Positions 1 to 6,948 of a DNA stretch of 64,000 bases are shown piece after piece. The stretch is from NCBI GenBank assembly GCA_964449285.1, contig CAYUZX010000003.1:1-64000 (forward strand), written 5' to 3'. Position numbers and translations under genes: made by a program. The stretch is from QYOJ01 sp964449285 (lineage in GTDB: Bacteria > Bacteroidota > Bacteroidia > Bacteroidales > FEN-979). Numbering within the stretch: the first letter of the stretch is position 1; every line of letters begins with the position of its first letter. Below the pieces are notes generated by a model that searched no databases, was not told the DNA's origin, and saw only the letters and a list, made by a program, of their open reading frames with translations.

Positions 1-126
1 TATAAAGACCAGGGTGAGCTGATGCTCCTGAAATTTGCCCAGGGAGTTGTGGACTTCGGAAAAATCGAACAGATGCCACGTCTCGAAGGCAAACGAATGA
101 TCATGATCATCGCCCCAAAAAAGTAA
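1..126 (+). CDS. infC: translation initiation factor IF-3, C-terminal fragment
   Basis: Only the last 41 codons are inside the window; frame 1 is open from base 1 to the TAA at 124-126. The residues match the end of the IF-3 C-terminal domain, which binds the 30S subunit and controls start-codon selection: a GELMLLKF-like strand, then VVDFGKIEQMP, then an RMIMIIAP ending. Identification also rests on position, because rpmI and rplT follow immediately, which is the usual bacterial infC-rpmI-rplT order. The 5' part lies beyond the left edge, so its unusual start codon cannot be checked. Confidence 0.9.
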   Translation, partial: YKDQGELMLLKFAQGVVDFGKIEQMPRLEGKRMIMIIAPKK

Positions 127-157
127 AGCCAAACGTTAGTGAGGCTCTACACAGTAA

Positions 158-177
158 AGCCGCCACATGTGGCGGCT
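158..177. promoter_or_regulatory. 20-bp perfect palindrome between infC and rpmI
   Basis: The 20 bases are identical to their own reverse complement, with GCCGCC and GGCGGC arms around a central CATG. In RNA this would form a GC-rich stem with almost no loop, 31 bases after the infC stop and 26 bases before the rpmI start. It has no T-run, so it is not a classical terminator. Possible roles are attenuation or processing in the ribosomal-protein operon, or a DNA operator. L20-mediated feedback is known in other bacteria, but that this is such a site is only inference. Confidence 0.45.
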
Positions 178-203
178 CATCAATATCAAAAAAGACAACG
201 CAA

Positions 204-398
204 ATGCCAAAAATGAAATCAAAATCCGGTGCGAAAAAGAGATTTACCCTGACGGGCACTGGTAAGATCAAGCGGAAGCATGCGTACAAAAGCCACATCC
301 TGACGAAGAAGTCAACCAAACGGAAGAGGAATCTTACCTATTCTACTATCGTTGATAAGACAGATGCAGCCAACGTGCGTGAAATGCTTCAGAGCTAA
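204..398 (+). CDS. rpmI: 50S ribosomal protein L35
   Basis: This 64-residue basic protein starts MPKMKSKSGAKKRF, the typical L35 beginning, and continues with the conserved GTGKIKRKHAYKSHILTKKS stretch. L35 is a late-assembly component of the large ribosomal subunit. Length and composition are normal for the family. It lies between infC and rplT and is presumably co-transcribed with both; the upstream spacer holds a 20-bp palindrome that may influence expression. No strong Shine-Dalgarno sequence precedes the ATG, as is usual in Bacteroidota. Confidence 0.97.
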   Translation: MPKMKSKSGAKKRFTLTGTGKIKRKHAYKSHILTKKSTKRKRNLTYSTIVDKTDAANVREMLQS

Positions 399-462
399 AT
401 CAGTAACTGTACTTAGCTGTAAGGTCCTTTAAATAGGGCGCTAAGACAAAAAAACAAGTAAA

Positions 463-810
463 ATGCCAAGATCAGTAAATTCAGTCGCTGCAAAAGCGAG
501 AAGAAAAAAGGTCCTAAAACTGGCCAAAGGTCAGTTTGGAAGGAGAAAGAATGTCCACACGGTAGCCAAAAACTCCGTTGAGAAGGGCCTAACCTATGCT
601 TACCGTGACCGGAGAACAAAAAAGCGGACTTTCCGCAGCCTCTGGATCACAAGAATCAATGCAGGTGCCCGTGAGTATGGAATGTCCTATTCCGTGCTGA
701 TTGGGAAGCTGGCCGAGAAAAACATTGCCATTAACAGGAAAACCCTGGCCGACCTGGCAATGAACCATCCGGAAGCCTTCAAAGCCGTGTTGGAAGAGGC
801 CGCTAAATAA
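463..810 (+). CDS. rplT: 50S ribosomal protein L20
   Basis: This 115-residue protein has the L20 hallmarks: MPRSVNSVAAKARRKK at the N-terminus, the KGQFGRRKN turn, a long basic helix through YAYRDRRTKKR, and the C-terminal RINAGAREYGMSYS and LADLAMNHPEAF segments. L20 binds 23S rRNA early in 50S assembly and in several bacteria represses its own operon. It is the last gene of the infC-rpmI-rplT unit. The 64-base spacer after rpmI could carry an L20-binding structure, but none can be recognised with certainty. Length is normal. Confidence 0.97.
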   Translation: MPRSVNSVAAKARRKKVLKLAKGQFGRRKNVHTVAKNSVEKGLTYAYRDRRTKKRTFRSLWITRINAGAREYGMSYSVLIGKLAEKNIAINRKTLADLAMNHPEAFKAVLEEAAK

Positions 811-839
811 TCCGTTACATCCGTATTTTTCATTCACAC

Positions 840-870
840 GATGGTGCCGTGATGCCGTGGTGCATTGTGC
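840..870. repeat. short degenerate tandem repeat (TGCCGTG type) after rplT
   Basis: The unit TGCCGTG appears twice in succession within a GATGGTGCCGTGATGCCGTGG tract, followed by related TGC words. It sits between the convergent rplT and thioredoxin-fold genes. Similar short-word repeat islands occur elsewhere in this window at gene ends. No function is assigned. Confidence 0.5.
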
Positions 871-887
871 AACAACTGCCGACTGAA

Positions 888-2318
888 TTACTTCACCAAA
901 TTGCCCGTTTCCCTCTTCACATAGTTGGTGATGAATTTCTCTACCTGGTCGGATTGAAGCCGCTTTGCCAGGATTCGTTTATCCCGGTCGAGGATATAGA
1001 TCACAGGAGTGGTTTGGATGTCATAGAGTTCATGGTAATCTCCTGTGAGAGTCCGGGGACCGTTTACATTGACCCATGTCATCTTCTTCTTTTGAATGTG
1101 CTCCTTCATTTTTGCCATCGATGTGTCGGAGCAAACGGAAAAAATCTCCAGCTCATATTTCTCTTTATACTTATCATACAGCTCCCTCAGATGGGGAATC
1201 TCCTTTTCACAGTGGCCACAATCGGGATCCCAGAAAAGAAGTATCGTGATAAACGCGTTGACATTATAAAGAGAAACAAGCTGGTCGGTGGTGTCCATCA
1301 TGATCATATTCGGGGCATGGCTGCCCAGTAACAACGGCCGGATGCGGTTGGCCTTTTTCAGGATATTCTCCAGCACCGGTCCCGAAACCCAGGTAGCCTC
1401 ACCGGTCACATAGTATTGGTCAACAATGTCGACGAACACCTTATCGAATCCCATGATCTCAGAGTTTTCGTAGTGGTAAGTGATGAACCACACAATGTAC
1501 TTGAACATCTCGGGATCAGGACGCGCTTTCTCGATAAGGATTACCGACTCTTTGAAAATTGAATCGGGATTTTGAACTACCACCTGGTCAAAATACTTCT
1601 TCAACTTATTGTGGAAGACAGGGGTCCGGATCAACCGGTTGTCGGTCAGGTTCATGTCATCCCAGTAGTGTTCCTTGAAGTATCGGTAAGCATAGGTTGA
1701 ATCTTTTCTTCCGTTGGGCAAAGTGGGAACTTCAGTAATCACAGGCTCTTTCATAGCATTAATGAGCATTGCCAGGAAGGAAAACGGCCGCTCCCGGGCA
1801 ATGTTGAGCTTGTAGTCAATAATCTCGTTATTCAACTGAACGATCTGATCATTGATAACTTTTACAGAATCCTCATTGTTTTCAATAGTTTTCAAATGTT
1901 GTTGAAGCGCCTGGATACGTTTGAACTTCTCCTGGTTATAGCGCATATAGGCATAAAACTCTTCGTTGTCAAGCGATCCGGAGATCTTCATCTCTCCCAC
2001 AGGATCCCTCTTATCTGTCTCCATTGTAAATTTCATGTCGTTATTAAGCACGAAGTCGAAATAGACCTTATCCGAGATTACCAGGATATAAACTCCGCGT
2101 GGTTGATCGGCAGGTGCAGTAAAAGTTGCTATTCCTTTTCCATCCACTTCCAGTGTATCGGTGACATAGGTCCCGTTCCCATAATAATTAGCAACCAGGC
2201 AAATGGAATCTTTCAGCCCATGAATTTTAAACTTCACCACATAACCATCCTGTCCGGCAAACAGGGAGAGGGGAAGTACGAGCAGTATAAGGATTATGGA
2301 AGATTGAGTTTTAGTCAT
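888..2318 (-). CDS. secreted thioredoxin-fold (TlpA-like) protein with N-terminal DUF4369-like region
   Basis: This 476-residue protein starts with a signal peptide (MTKTQSSIILILLVLPLSLFAG). The N-terminal part resembles the DUF4369 beta-rich domain common in Bacteroidota, followed by a helical middle region. The last 140 residues form a thioredoxin-like fold with the redox motif CGHC (DPDCGHCEKE) and a later cis-proline segment TTPVIYI. Such proteins work in the periplasm, probably as disulfide reductases or in oxidative-stress defence; the substrate cannot be inferred. The ATG lies inside a short TAGTCATT repeat, but no other in-frame ATG precedes the signal peptide. Confidence 0.85.
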   Translation of the reverse strand: MTKTQSSIILILLVLPLSLFAGQDGYVVKFKIHGLKDSICLVANYYGNGTYVTDTLEVDGKGIATFTAPADQPRGVYILVISDKVYFDFVLNNDMKFTMETDKRDPVGEMKISGSLDNEEFYAYMRYNQEKFKRIQALQQHLKTIENNEDSVKVINDQIVQLNNEIIDYKLNIARERPFSFLAMLINAMKEPVITEVPTLPNGRKDSTYAYRYFKEHYWDDMNLTDNRLIRTPVFHNKLKKYFDQVVVQNPDSIFKESVILIEKARPDPEMFKYIVWFITYHYENSEIMGFDKVFVDIVDQYYVTGEATWVSGPVLENILKKANRIRPLLLGSHAPNMIMMDTTDQLVSLYNVNAFITILLFWDPDCGHCEKEIPHLRELYDKYKEKYELEIFSVCSDTSMAKMKEHIQKKKMTWVNVNGPRTLTGDYHELYDIQTTPVIYILDRDKRILAKRLQSDQVEKFITNYVKRETGNLVK

Positions 2319-2348
2319 TGGTTGTTAGTCATTAAGTAATTAAGTCAT
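2312..2348. repeat. short TAGTCATT/TAAGTCATT repeat over a start codon
   Basis: TAGTCATT occurs at 2312-2319 and 2326-2333, and the related TAAGTCATT at 2340-2348. The first copy contains the start codon (CAT on this strand) of the minus-strand thioredoxin-fold gene. The repeat therefore occupies its ribosome-binding region, which has no clear Shine-Dalgarno sequence. Confidence 0.5.
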
Positions 2349-2397
2349 TTGAAAAAGGATATGAGATCAGAAATACGAAATATGAAAATAAAACGCC

Positions 2398-2441
2398 TCA
2401 CGTCCCTCGTCCTTCGTCCCTCGTCCCTCGTTCCTCATCCA
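2398..2441. repeat. CGTCCCT-type tandem repeat forming the 3' end of the YdcF-like gene
   Basis: About five imperfect copies of a 7-base unit (CGTCCCT, CGTCCTT, CGTCCCT, CGTCCCT, CGTTCCT) end in CATCC. On the minus strand they encode the RGTRDEGRGT tail of the YdcF-like protein, which stops at the repeat edge. Confidence 0.75.
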
Positions 2442-3111
2442 ACGTATATGGAACGAAAAAAAACTCAACAAAGATATATCCCAGCAGTTCATTCATAACT
2501 TCTCTGAAGCCTTTGCTGGATTTCCACCAATCATTTCGACCATAATAAAAACTTTTGATTGAAATAATTCCCACTTCGAAATTGTCGCCAAGAGCTGCCT
2601 GGAACATCATTTGGCTCCTGCGGCTGTGAGGCCCATAGCTCATCAGGTTTATTGCTTTCACTTCAGGGTGAAACTCCTTAATGTAGCCTGCCAACGCAAG
2701 AGCTGAATTGAATGTCCGGTCATTTCTGATTTCATCCGTTGCGACTGCCACTAAAAGTGTCGTATCAAATCCCATTTTTTTAAGGGAGCTTTCACTCACC
2801 GAAGCCGTATTCCCATAGTCGATAAGTAGATGGCCCCATTCTAACGGAGTTCCGGTTGTAATTAATAACTTGTAGTGATTCACATTAAATTCATGAATAG
2901 CAGAATCGAGAACATAGTCTGGGACTGCTCCTTCCAGCACCAGCACGTCAGCTTCTACGCGGTGGGTAGGCGCTAAAAAACGATACGTCCTGGTTATCAA
3001 CAAGAAAATAGTCAGAATGACAATCAGCAGGATCGACAGCCAGCCCCATATGGTAAGGCCCCACCTCATCCGTTTACTGATCACACCATAATGTTTAACT
3101 GATTTTGTCAT
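2398..3111 (-). CDS. YdcF/SanA-like membrane protein (DUF218 family)
   Basis: From the ATG at 3111 the protein is 237 residues: a short cytoplasmic segment, one transmembrane helix (WLSILLIVILTIFLLI), then an extracytoplasmic DUF218 fold beginning EADVLVLEGAVPDYVLDSA. SanA/ElyC/YdcF proteins of this fold act in envelope integrity or undecaprenyl-phosphate sugar metabolism; the exact role here is unknown. An upstream ATG at 3156 lies within the preceding DUF4301 gene, so I prefer 3111, one base after that gene's stop. The last 14 residues (LDEERGTRDEGRGT) are encoded by a short tandem repeat and are probably not part of the original protein. Confidence 0.75.
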   Translation of the reverse strand: MTKSVKHYGVISKRMRWGLTIWGWLSILLIVILTIFLLITRTYRFLAPTHRVEADVLVLEGAVPDYVLDSAIHEFNVNHYKLLITTGTPLEWGHLLIDYGNTASVSESSLKKMGFDTTLLVAVATDEIRNDRTFNSALALAGYIKEFHPEVKAINLMSYGPHSRRSQMMFQAALGDNFEVGIISIKSFYYGRNDWWKSSKGFREVMNELLGYIFVEFFFVPYTLDEERGTRDEGRGT

Positions 3112-3112
3112 A

Positions 3113-4675
3113 TTAATCGTAATTATCTTCCAAGTGTTCTTTCCGCAGCAAATCATTCACTGTCTTCACAGGATTGAACGTAATGATAGGGGTCTCCACG
3201 AAGACGGTAATCCAGTTTGACATGGCTCCATTCCAGAGTCCGGGGAGTTCCTGTGCTTTCAGATTCCTGCCTTCACTCGACTTAAGGGAGATAAGCCCCG
3301 CATCATCATCCACAAATTCATCCAGGTCAAAGAACTCGCCCTGGAAATCCCGGATCGAACATACCAGGTCAACAGGGTTGAAGTGCGTTGCACTGTCAAC
3401 GATGGCTTTTTGTTCCGGATTCTTCAGGTCTATCTGGGCAGATTCAACGATCTGGAGAGAATCAATGTCATCACTACCTTTTACCCAGAATGGGCCTCCC
3501 CCCGGCTCTCCCTCATTTTTGACCATCCCGCAAACTCTGATTGGCCTGTTCAGGAGCAGGATCAGTTTCTCCTGCTGCTCCTTCAGGGAGAGCTGGGAGA
3601 AATCGATGGGAAGTGTCATCCACATATGGCTACCCATAAACTTTACCATCTCGGTGATCTGCTTTTCAGGCAGATCATGACTGGTAGCAGCTATAAGAAA
3701 ACCGTTGACGTGGTTGCGCAGGTATAGCAGATAACCTCCAATAAGCTTTTTATAACTGTATGTCGTAATCTTGAGCCTGTCGGGAACTATATTGTCAATG
3801 TTTTTAACAAAGATGATATCACCATCTAAATTATTCAGGTTTTTCAGGAGGGCACCGTGTCCGGCCGGGCGAAATAGGAGGGATCCGTCAGCATTCCGGA
3901 AAGGTTTATTCTTCTCATCAACAGCAATGGTATCCGTTGAGGGAAGCTGTTCTGAAAAACCGATGGAGAAGGTAACTCCGAACAGTTTCTCGTAAATTTC
4001 CTTCACCTTGTCGAAAAGCTCCAGGAACTTCTCTTTGTGCTCGGGGGAGATGGTAAAGTGGATCCGGGCCGTGTCATCGCTGTTTCTGGCATAGTTAGCT
4101 GCTTCCACTAGATGCTCCTCGGCAGCGGTACGAGCTCCATCAGGGTAATTATGAAAAAGGATCAACCCTTTGGGTAGGTTGGCATAATTCAATCCCTTTT
4201 CCTCCAGGATAAAACTAATGAGCAGATCATGCCGCCATGATTCAACCAGCTCTTCCGTATCGAGTCCACGCCTTGAGAGGATACCCTGAAGGGTACTAAA
4301 GAAGGCAATCTCAGGTAGGTGAGACACCAGATATGAAACCGAGTTGAAATCGCTATCCTTCTGAAAGGCATCTCGCTGGGCCTGATTACCGTTGAATGAG
4401 TCCTTAAACTCAAACAGATGTTTGAACATACGGGTAGCAGCACCCGAAGCCGGAACGAACTTCACCACCCGGAGTTCCTTCAGGTGGTTAGTATAATAGT
4501 GTATAAAATAGGAGAGTTCATCTTCACAGAATGAGAAGATCCCATCCCCGGAAGTAGCTGGCCTGACAAGATTAATAAAAGGAAAACCGCTCCTGAAATT
4601 TCCGATCTGCCTGTCAATAACAGAGAGCTTAATCCCTTTTGCTTCTATCTGTATCAGATCCTTTTCAGTGAACAT
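3113..4675 (-). CDS. DUF4301 family protein
   Basis: This 520-residue cytoplasmic protein has no signal peptide or membrane helix. It matches DUF4301, a family largely restricted to Bacteroidota, seen in the glycine-rich FVPASGAATRMFKHL segment near residue 75 and the RPAGHGALLKNLN motif near 270. These two stretches resemble the nucleotide-binding elements of sugar-nucleotide pyrophosphorylase folds. I infer a nucleotidyltransferase-like activity, but no reaction is established. The downstream YdcF-like gene begins one base after this stop, suggesting a two-gene operon. A TATATTTG -7 box lies 29 bases upstream. Confidence 0.8.
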   Translation of the reverse strand: MFTEKDLIQIEAKGIKLSVIDRQIGNFRSGFPFINLVRPATSGDGIFSFCEDELSYFIHYYTNHLKELRVVKFVPASGAATRMFKHLFEFKDSFNGNQAQRDAFQKDSDFNSVSYLVSHLPEIAFFSTLQGILSRRGLDTEELVESWRHDLLISFILEEKGLNYANLPKGLILFHNYPDGARTAAEEHLVEAANYARNSDDTARIHFTISPEHKEKFLELFDKVKEIYEKLFGVTFSIGFSEQLPSTDTIAVDEKNKPFRNADGSLLFRPAGHGALLKNLNNLDGDIIFVKNIDNIVPDRLKITTYSYKKLIGGYLLYLRNHVNGFLIAATSHDLPEKQITEMVKFMGSHMWMTLPIDFSQLSLKEQQEKLILLLNRPIRVCGMVKNEGEPGGGPFWVKGSDDIDSLQIVESAQIDLKNPEQKAIVDSATHFNPVDLVCSIRDFQGEFFDLDEFVDDDAGLISLKSSEGRNLKAQELPGLWNGAMSNWITVFVETPIITFNPVKTVNDLLRKEHLEDNYD

Positions 4676-4703
4676 AAACGATTATTTTGTACTTTTATAC
4701 GCA

Positions 4704-4711
4704 CAAATATA
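4704..4711 (-). promoter_or_regulatory. Bacteroidota -7 box (TATATTTG) for the DUF4301 gene
   Basis: Read on the minus strand the bases are TATATTTG, an exact match to TAnnTTTG. It would place transcription start about 20 bases before the ATG at 4675. No TTTG is present at the -33 spacing, so the call rests on the -7 box and its location. Confidence 0.4.
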
Positions 4712-4720
4712 TCTGAAAAA

Positions 4721-6421
4721 ATGAGAAGAGTAACCGCTACCCTCGTATTCTTTTTGCTGTTCCTGGCTGTAAAATCACAAATAGCGCCCGATAAATACTT
4801 CGTGGAATTTACTGATAAAAACAACTCCCCATACTCCATCGACAAGCCCTGGGAGTTTCTCTCGCAACGCGCACTCGACCGCAGGGCAGTCGCAGGGATT
4901 CCGATAGAGCTGAATGATCTGCCTGTCAACCCTGATTATATTGCAGCTATCAGCCTGATTGGGGTTGAGGTTATTACACGTTCAAAATGGTTTAATGGAG
5001 TCACAATCTATACAACTGATCCAGCCAAGATTGCTGAGATCGAACTGCTGCCTTTTGTAACCCGTGTGGTAAAATGTGGCATGAAGGTTACCGAACCAGT
5101 TCCAATAGCGGATAAATTCGCTATGGAAGAGATGCTGGTGATTCCGCTGAGTTCACCTTCTGAAGTCCCTCTGAAGATCTCTGATTCAGCTGATTACGGC
5201 CTCTCATTTACCCAGGTTCACATGGTCCGTACCGACATGCTACACGACCTTGGTTTCCGCGGCGAAGGGATGATGATTGCCATACTTGATGCCGGGTTTA
5301 ACCTTGTGGACCAACTCGTCCCTTTTGATAGCCTCTGGGCGAACAACCAGATCCTTGGAGCCCGGGACTTTGTTACGCCGGGAGGAAACGTCTTCATTGG
5401 GCATACGCATGGCATGAGTGTCCTCTCCATCATGGGAGGATATGTCCCGGGTCAGCTGATTGGAACTGCGCCTAAAGCCGATTACTGGCTATTGCGGTCG
5501 GAGGATGGCGGCTCTGAATACCTCGTTGAAGAGTATAACTGGGTTTGTGCGGCTGAATTTGCCGACAGTGTGGGTGCCGATGTAATCAACTCATCTCTGG
5601 GTTATACTGTGTTTGACGACTCTACCCAGAACCATACTTGCGCAGATATGACAGGCAACACAACACCGGTTACCCGCGGAGCTAACATCGCATCCAGCAA
5701 GGGGATTCTGGTGGTTAACAGTGCCGGCAATGAAGGGAATAACCAGAACTGGCAATGTGTCAGCGCTCCATCAGATGGAACTGATGTGCTTTCAGTAGCT
5801 GCAGTCGATTCGCTTGGTCACTATGCCTCATTTAGTTCAAAAGGCACAGTTGACGGATTGTACGTCAAGCCCAATGTTGCTGCAATGGGACGGGCTACTG
5901 TCATCTCTGGTTCAGACGGAACCATTATTCGAGGCAGTGGCACTTCTTTCTCCTCTCCGGTGATGGCTGGGTCAGCCGCCTGTCTCTGGCAAGCTTTTCC
6001 GGAATTCTCAAATGCAACATTAAAGATGGCTATCGAAGAGTGTGCCTCTCAATTTACCCATCCCGATATTTTTCTCGGATATGGAATTCCCAATCTCTTC
6101 GAAGCGTATGAGCGACTCACAAGTATAAGCCCTATATTCAGTGAAGGTTCAGTCGTTGTATATCCGAATCCTTCTAACGGAGCGGAATCGATCCATGTTA
6201 AGGTCAATACAACTTCAGCACAAAACTTACAAGCTCAGGTAATAGATATCACAGGCAAGCAAATTTATAAAAGGAATGATATCTGGTGCTTGGCTGGTGA
6301 AAACATCATCAGTTTCAGCGATCTTGCTTTTCTGAAGCAAGGAATCTATATCCTGAAAGTCTGGAGCCAGGATGGCCCTGCATTTTTCGAAACAAAAGTG
6401 ATCCAAAGACTTGAATGGTAA
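4721..6421 (+). CDS. secreted S8 (subtilisin-like) serine protease with T9SS type A sorting domain
   Basis: This 566-residue protease has a signal peptide (VTATLVFFLLFLAVKSQ). The catalytic triad is visible: Asp190 in IAILDAGF, His230 in HTHGMSV and Ser409 in GTSFSSPVMAG. The NSAGNEG motif near 333-339 supplies the oxyanion Asn. Residues 20-160 form an inhibitor-like or accessory N-terminal region. The C-terminus has YPNPSNG near residue 485 and ends with a beta-rich KQGIYILKVW domain, the type A T9SS sorting signal that is cleaved during export to the cell surface. It is divergent from the DUF4301 gene and followed by ndk on the opposite strand. Confidence 0.93.
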   Translation: MRRVTATLVFFLLFLAVKSQIAPDKYFVEFTDKNNSPYSIDKPWEFLSQRALDRRAVAGIPIELNDLPVNPDYIAAISLIGVEVITRSKWFNGVTIYTTDPAKIAEIELLPFVTRVVKCGMKVTEPVPIADKFAMEEMLVIPLSSPSEVPLKISDSADYGLSFTQVHMVRTDMLHDLGFRGEGMMIAILDAGFNLVDQLVPFDSLWANNQILGARDFVTPGGNVFIGHTHGMSVLSIMGGYVPGQLIGTAPKADYWLLRSEDGGSEYLVEEYNWVCAAEFADSVGADVINSSLGYTVFDDSTQNHTCADMTGNTTPVTRGANIASSKGILVVNSAGNEGNNQNWQCVSAPSDGTDVLSVAAVDSLGHYASFSSKGTVDGLYVKPNVAAMGRATVISGSDGTIIRGSGTSFSSPVMAGSAACLWQAFPEFSNATLKMAIEECASQFTHPDIFLGYGIPNLFEAYERLTSISPIFSEGSVVVYPNPSNGAESIHVKVNTTSAQNLQAQVIDITGKQIYKRNDIWCLAGENIISFSDLAFLKQGIYILKVWSQDGPAFFETKVIQRLEW

Positions 6422-6449
6422 CTGCCAACTGTCCACTGCCCACTGCCTA
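6420..6449. repeat. ACTGCC-type short repeat between convergent genes
   Basis: Imperfect copies of ACTGCCA/ACTGTCC/ACTGCCC follow the TAA of the protease gene and reach the stop codon of ndk. It is one of several similar islands in this window, with no U-tract or strong hairpin. Confidence 0.5.
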
Positions 6450-6869
6450 CTTCATCTCCTCCATCCCGGAGAAGAAAAAGCTACACTCTATCTCTGCATT
6501 CTCATCGGAATCTGATCCGTGAATGGCATTCCTGCCAAGATCGGTCCCATAGAGTTTACGAATGGTTCCATCAGCTGCATCCACCGGGTTAGTTGCTCCG
6601 ATCAATGTGCGGTAATCCTGAACGGCATTCTCTTTCTTCAGAACTGCAGCAACAATAGGCCCTGAAGACATATAGTCGGTCAGGGATTCAAAAAAAGGCC
6701 GGTCTTTATGGACGTTATAAAAGGCTTCAGCTTCACGTTTGCACAGGTGAACCATCTTCAGTGAGACAATCAAGTACCCCTCTGCCAGGATCCTGTCGAG
6801 GATCTTTCCTGCATATAACTGCGAAACAGCTGTAGGCTTAATCATTGTAAATGTCTTATTTCCAGTCAT
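6447..6869 (-). CDS. ndk: nucleoside diphosphate kinase
   Basis: From the ATG at 6869 the protein is 140 residues and begins MTGNKTFTMIKPTAV, containing the conserved MIKP strand. The catalytic histidine lies in NAIHGSDSDENAEIE near the C-terminus, and the GPIVAAVL and LIGATNPVDAADGTIR motifs are intact. The enzyme transfers the gamma-phosphate between nucleoside tri- and diphosphates through a phosphohistidine. An earlier ATG seven codons upstream would cover the promoter region and is less likely. It stands alone and is transcribed divergently from the DHH phosphoesterase gene. Confidence 0.96.
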   Translation of the reverse strand: MTGNKTFTMIKPTAVSQLYAGKILDRILAEGYLIVSLKMVHLCKREAEAFYNVHKDRPFFESLTDYMSSGPIVAAVLKKENAVQDYRTLIGATNPVDAADGTIRKLYGTDLGRNAIHGSDSDENAEIECSFFFSGMEEMK

Positions 6870-6887
6870 AGTCAAGTTGATTTGCTG

Positions 6888-6895
6888 CAAAATTA
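6888..6895 (-). promoter_or_regulatory. -7 box (TAATTTTG) for ndk
   Basis: On the minus strand this reads TAATTTTG, an exact TAnnTTTG match 18 bases before the ndk ATG. A mirror-image copy on the other strand lies only 20 bases away and would serve the divergent gene. No clear -33 TTTG is seen. Confidence 0.5.
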
Positions 6896-6915
6896 CAGAT
6901 AATTTTAATTTATCT

Positions 6916-6923
6916 TAATTTTG
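6916..6923 (+). promoter_or_regulatory. -7 box (TAATTTTG) for the DHH phosphoesterase operon
   Basis: The sequence TAATTTTG matches TAnnTTTG exactly, 25 bases before the TTG start at 6949. It would drive the run of plus-strand genes to about 15.9 kb if they form one transcript. The -33 element is not clear. Confidence 0.5.
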
Positions 6924-6948
6924 CACCCTGCTCACTAAATTCATTCAC

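Noticed and set aside
849..1331. 160-residue open frame on the plus strand
   Set aside because: It is antisense to the thioredoxin-fold gene, has no recognisable domain and an unlikely composition.
2398..2441. CRISPR array
   Set aside because: The repeat units are only seven bases, with no spacers and no cas genes nearby.
4686..4715. promoter TTTG-18-TATATCTG for the secreted protease
   Set aside because: The -7 box has a mismatch and the expected start would fall on the ATG itself, implying a leaderless transcript, so it was not listed as a feature.
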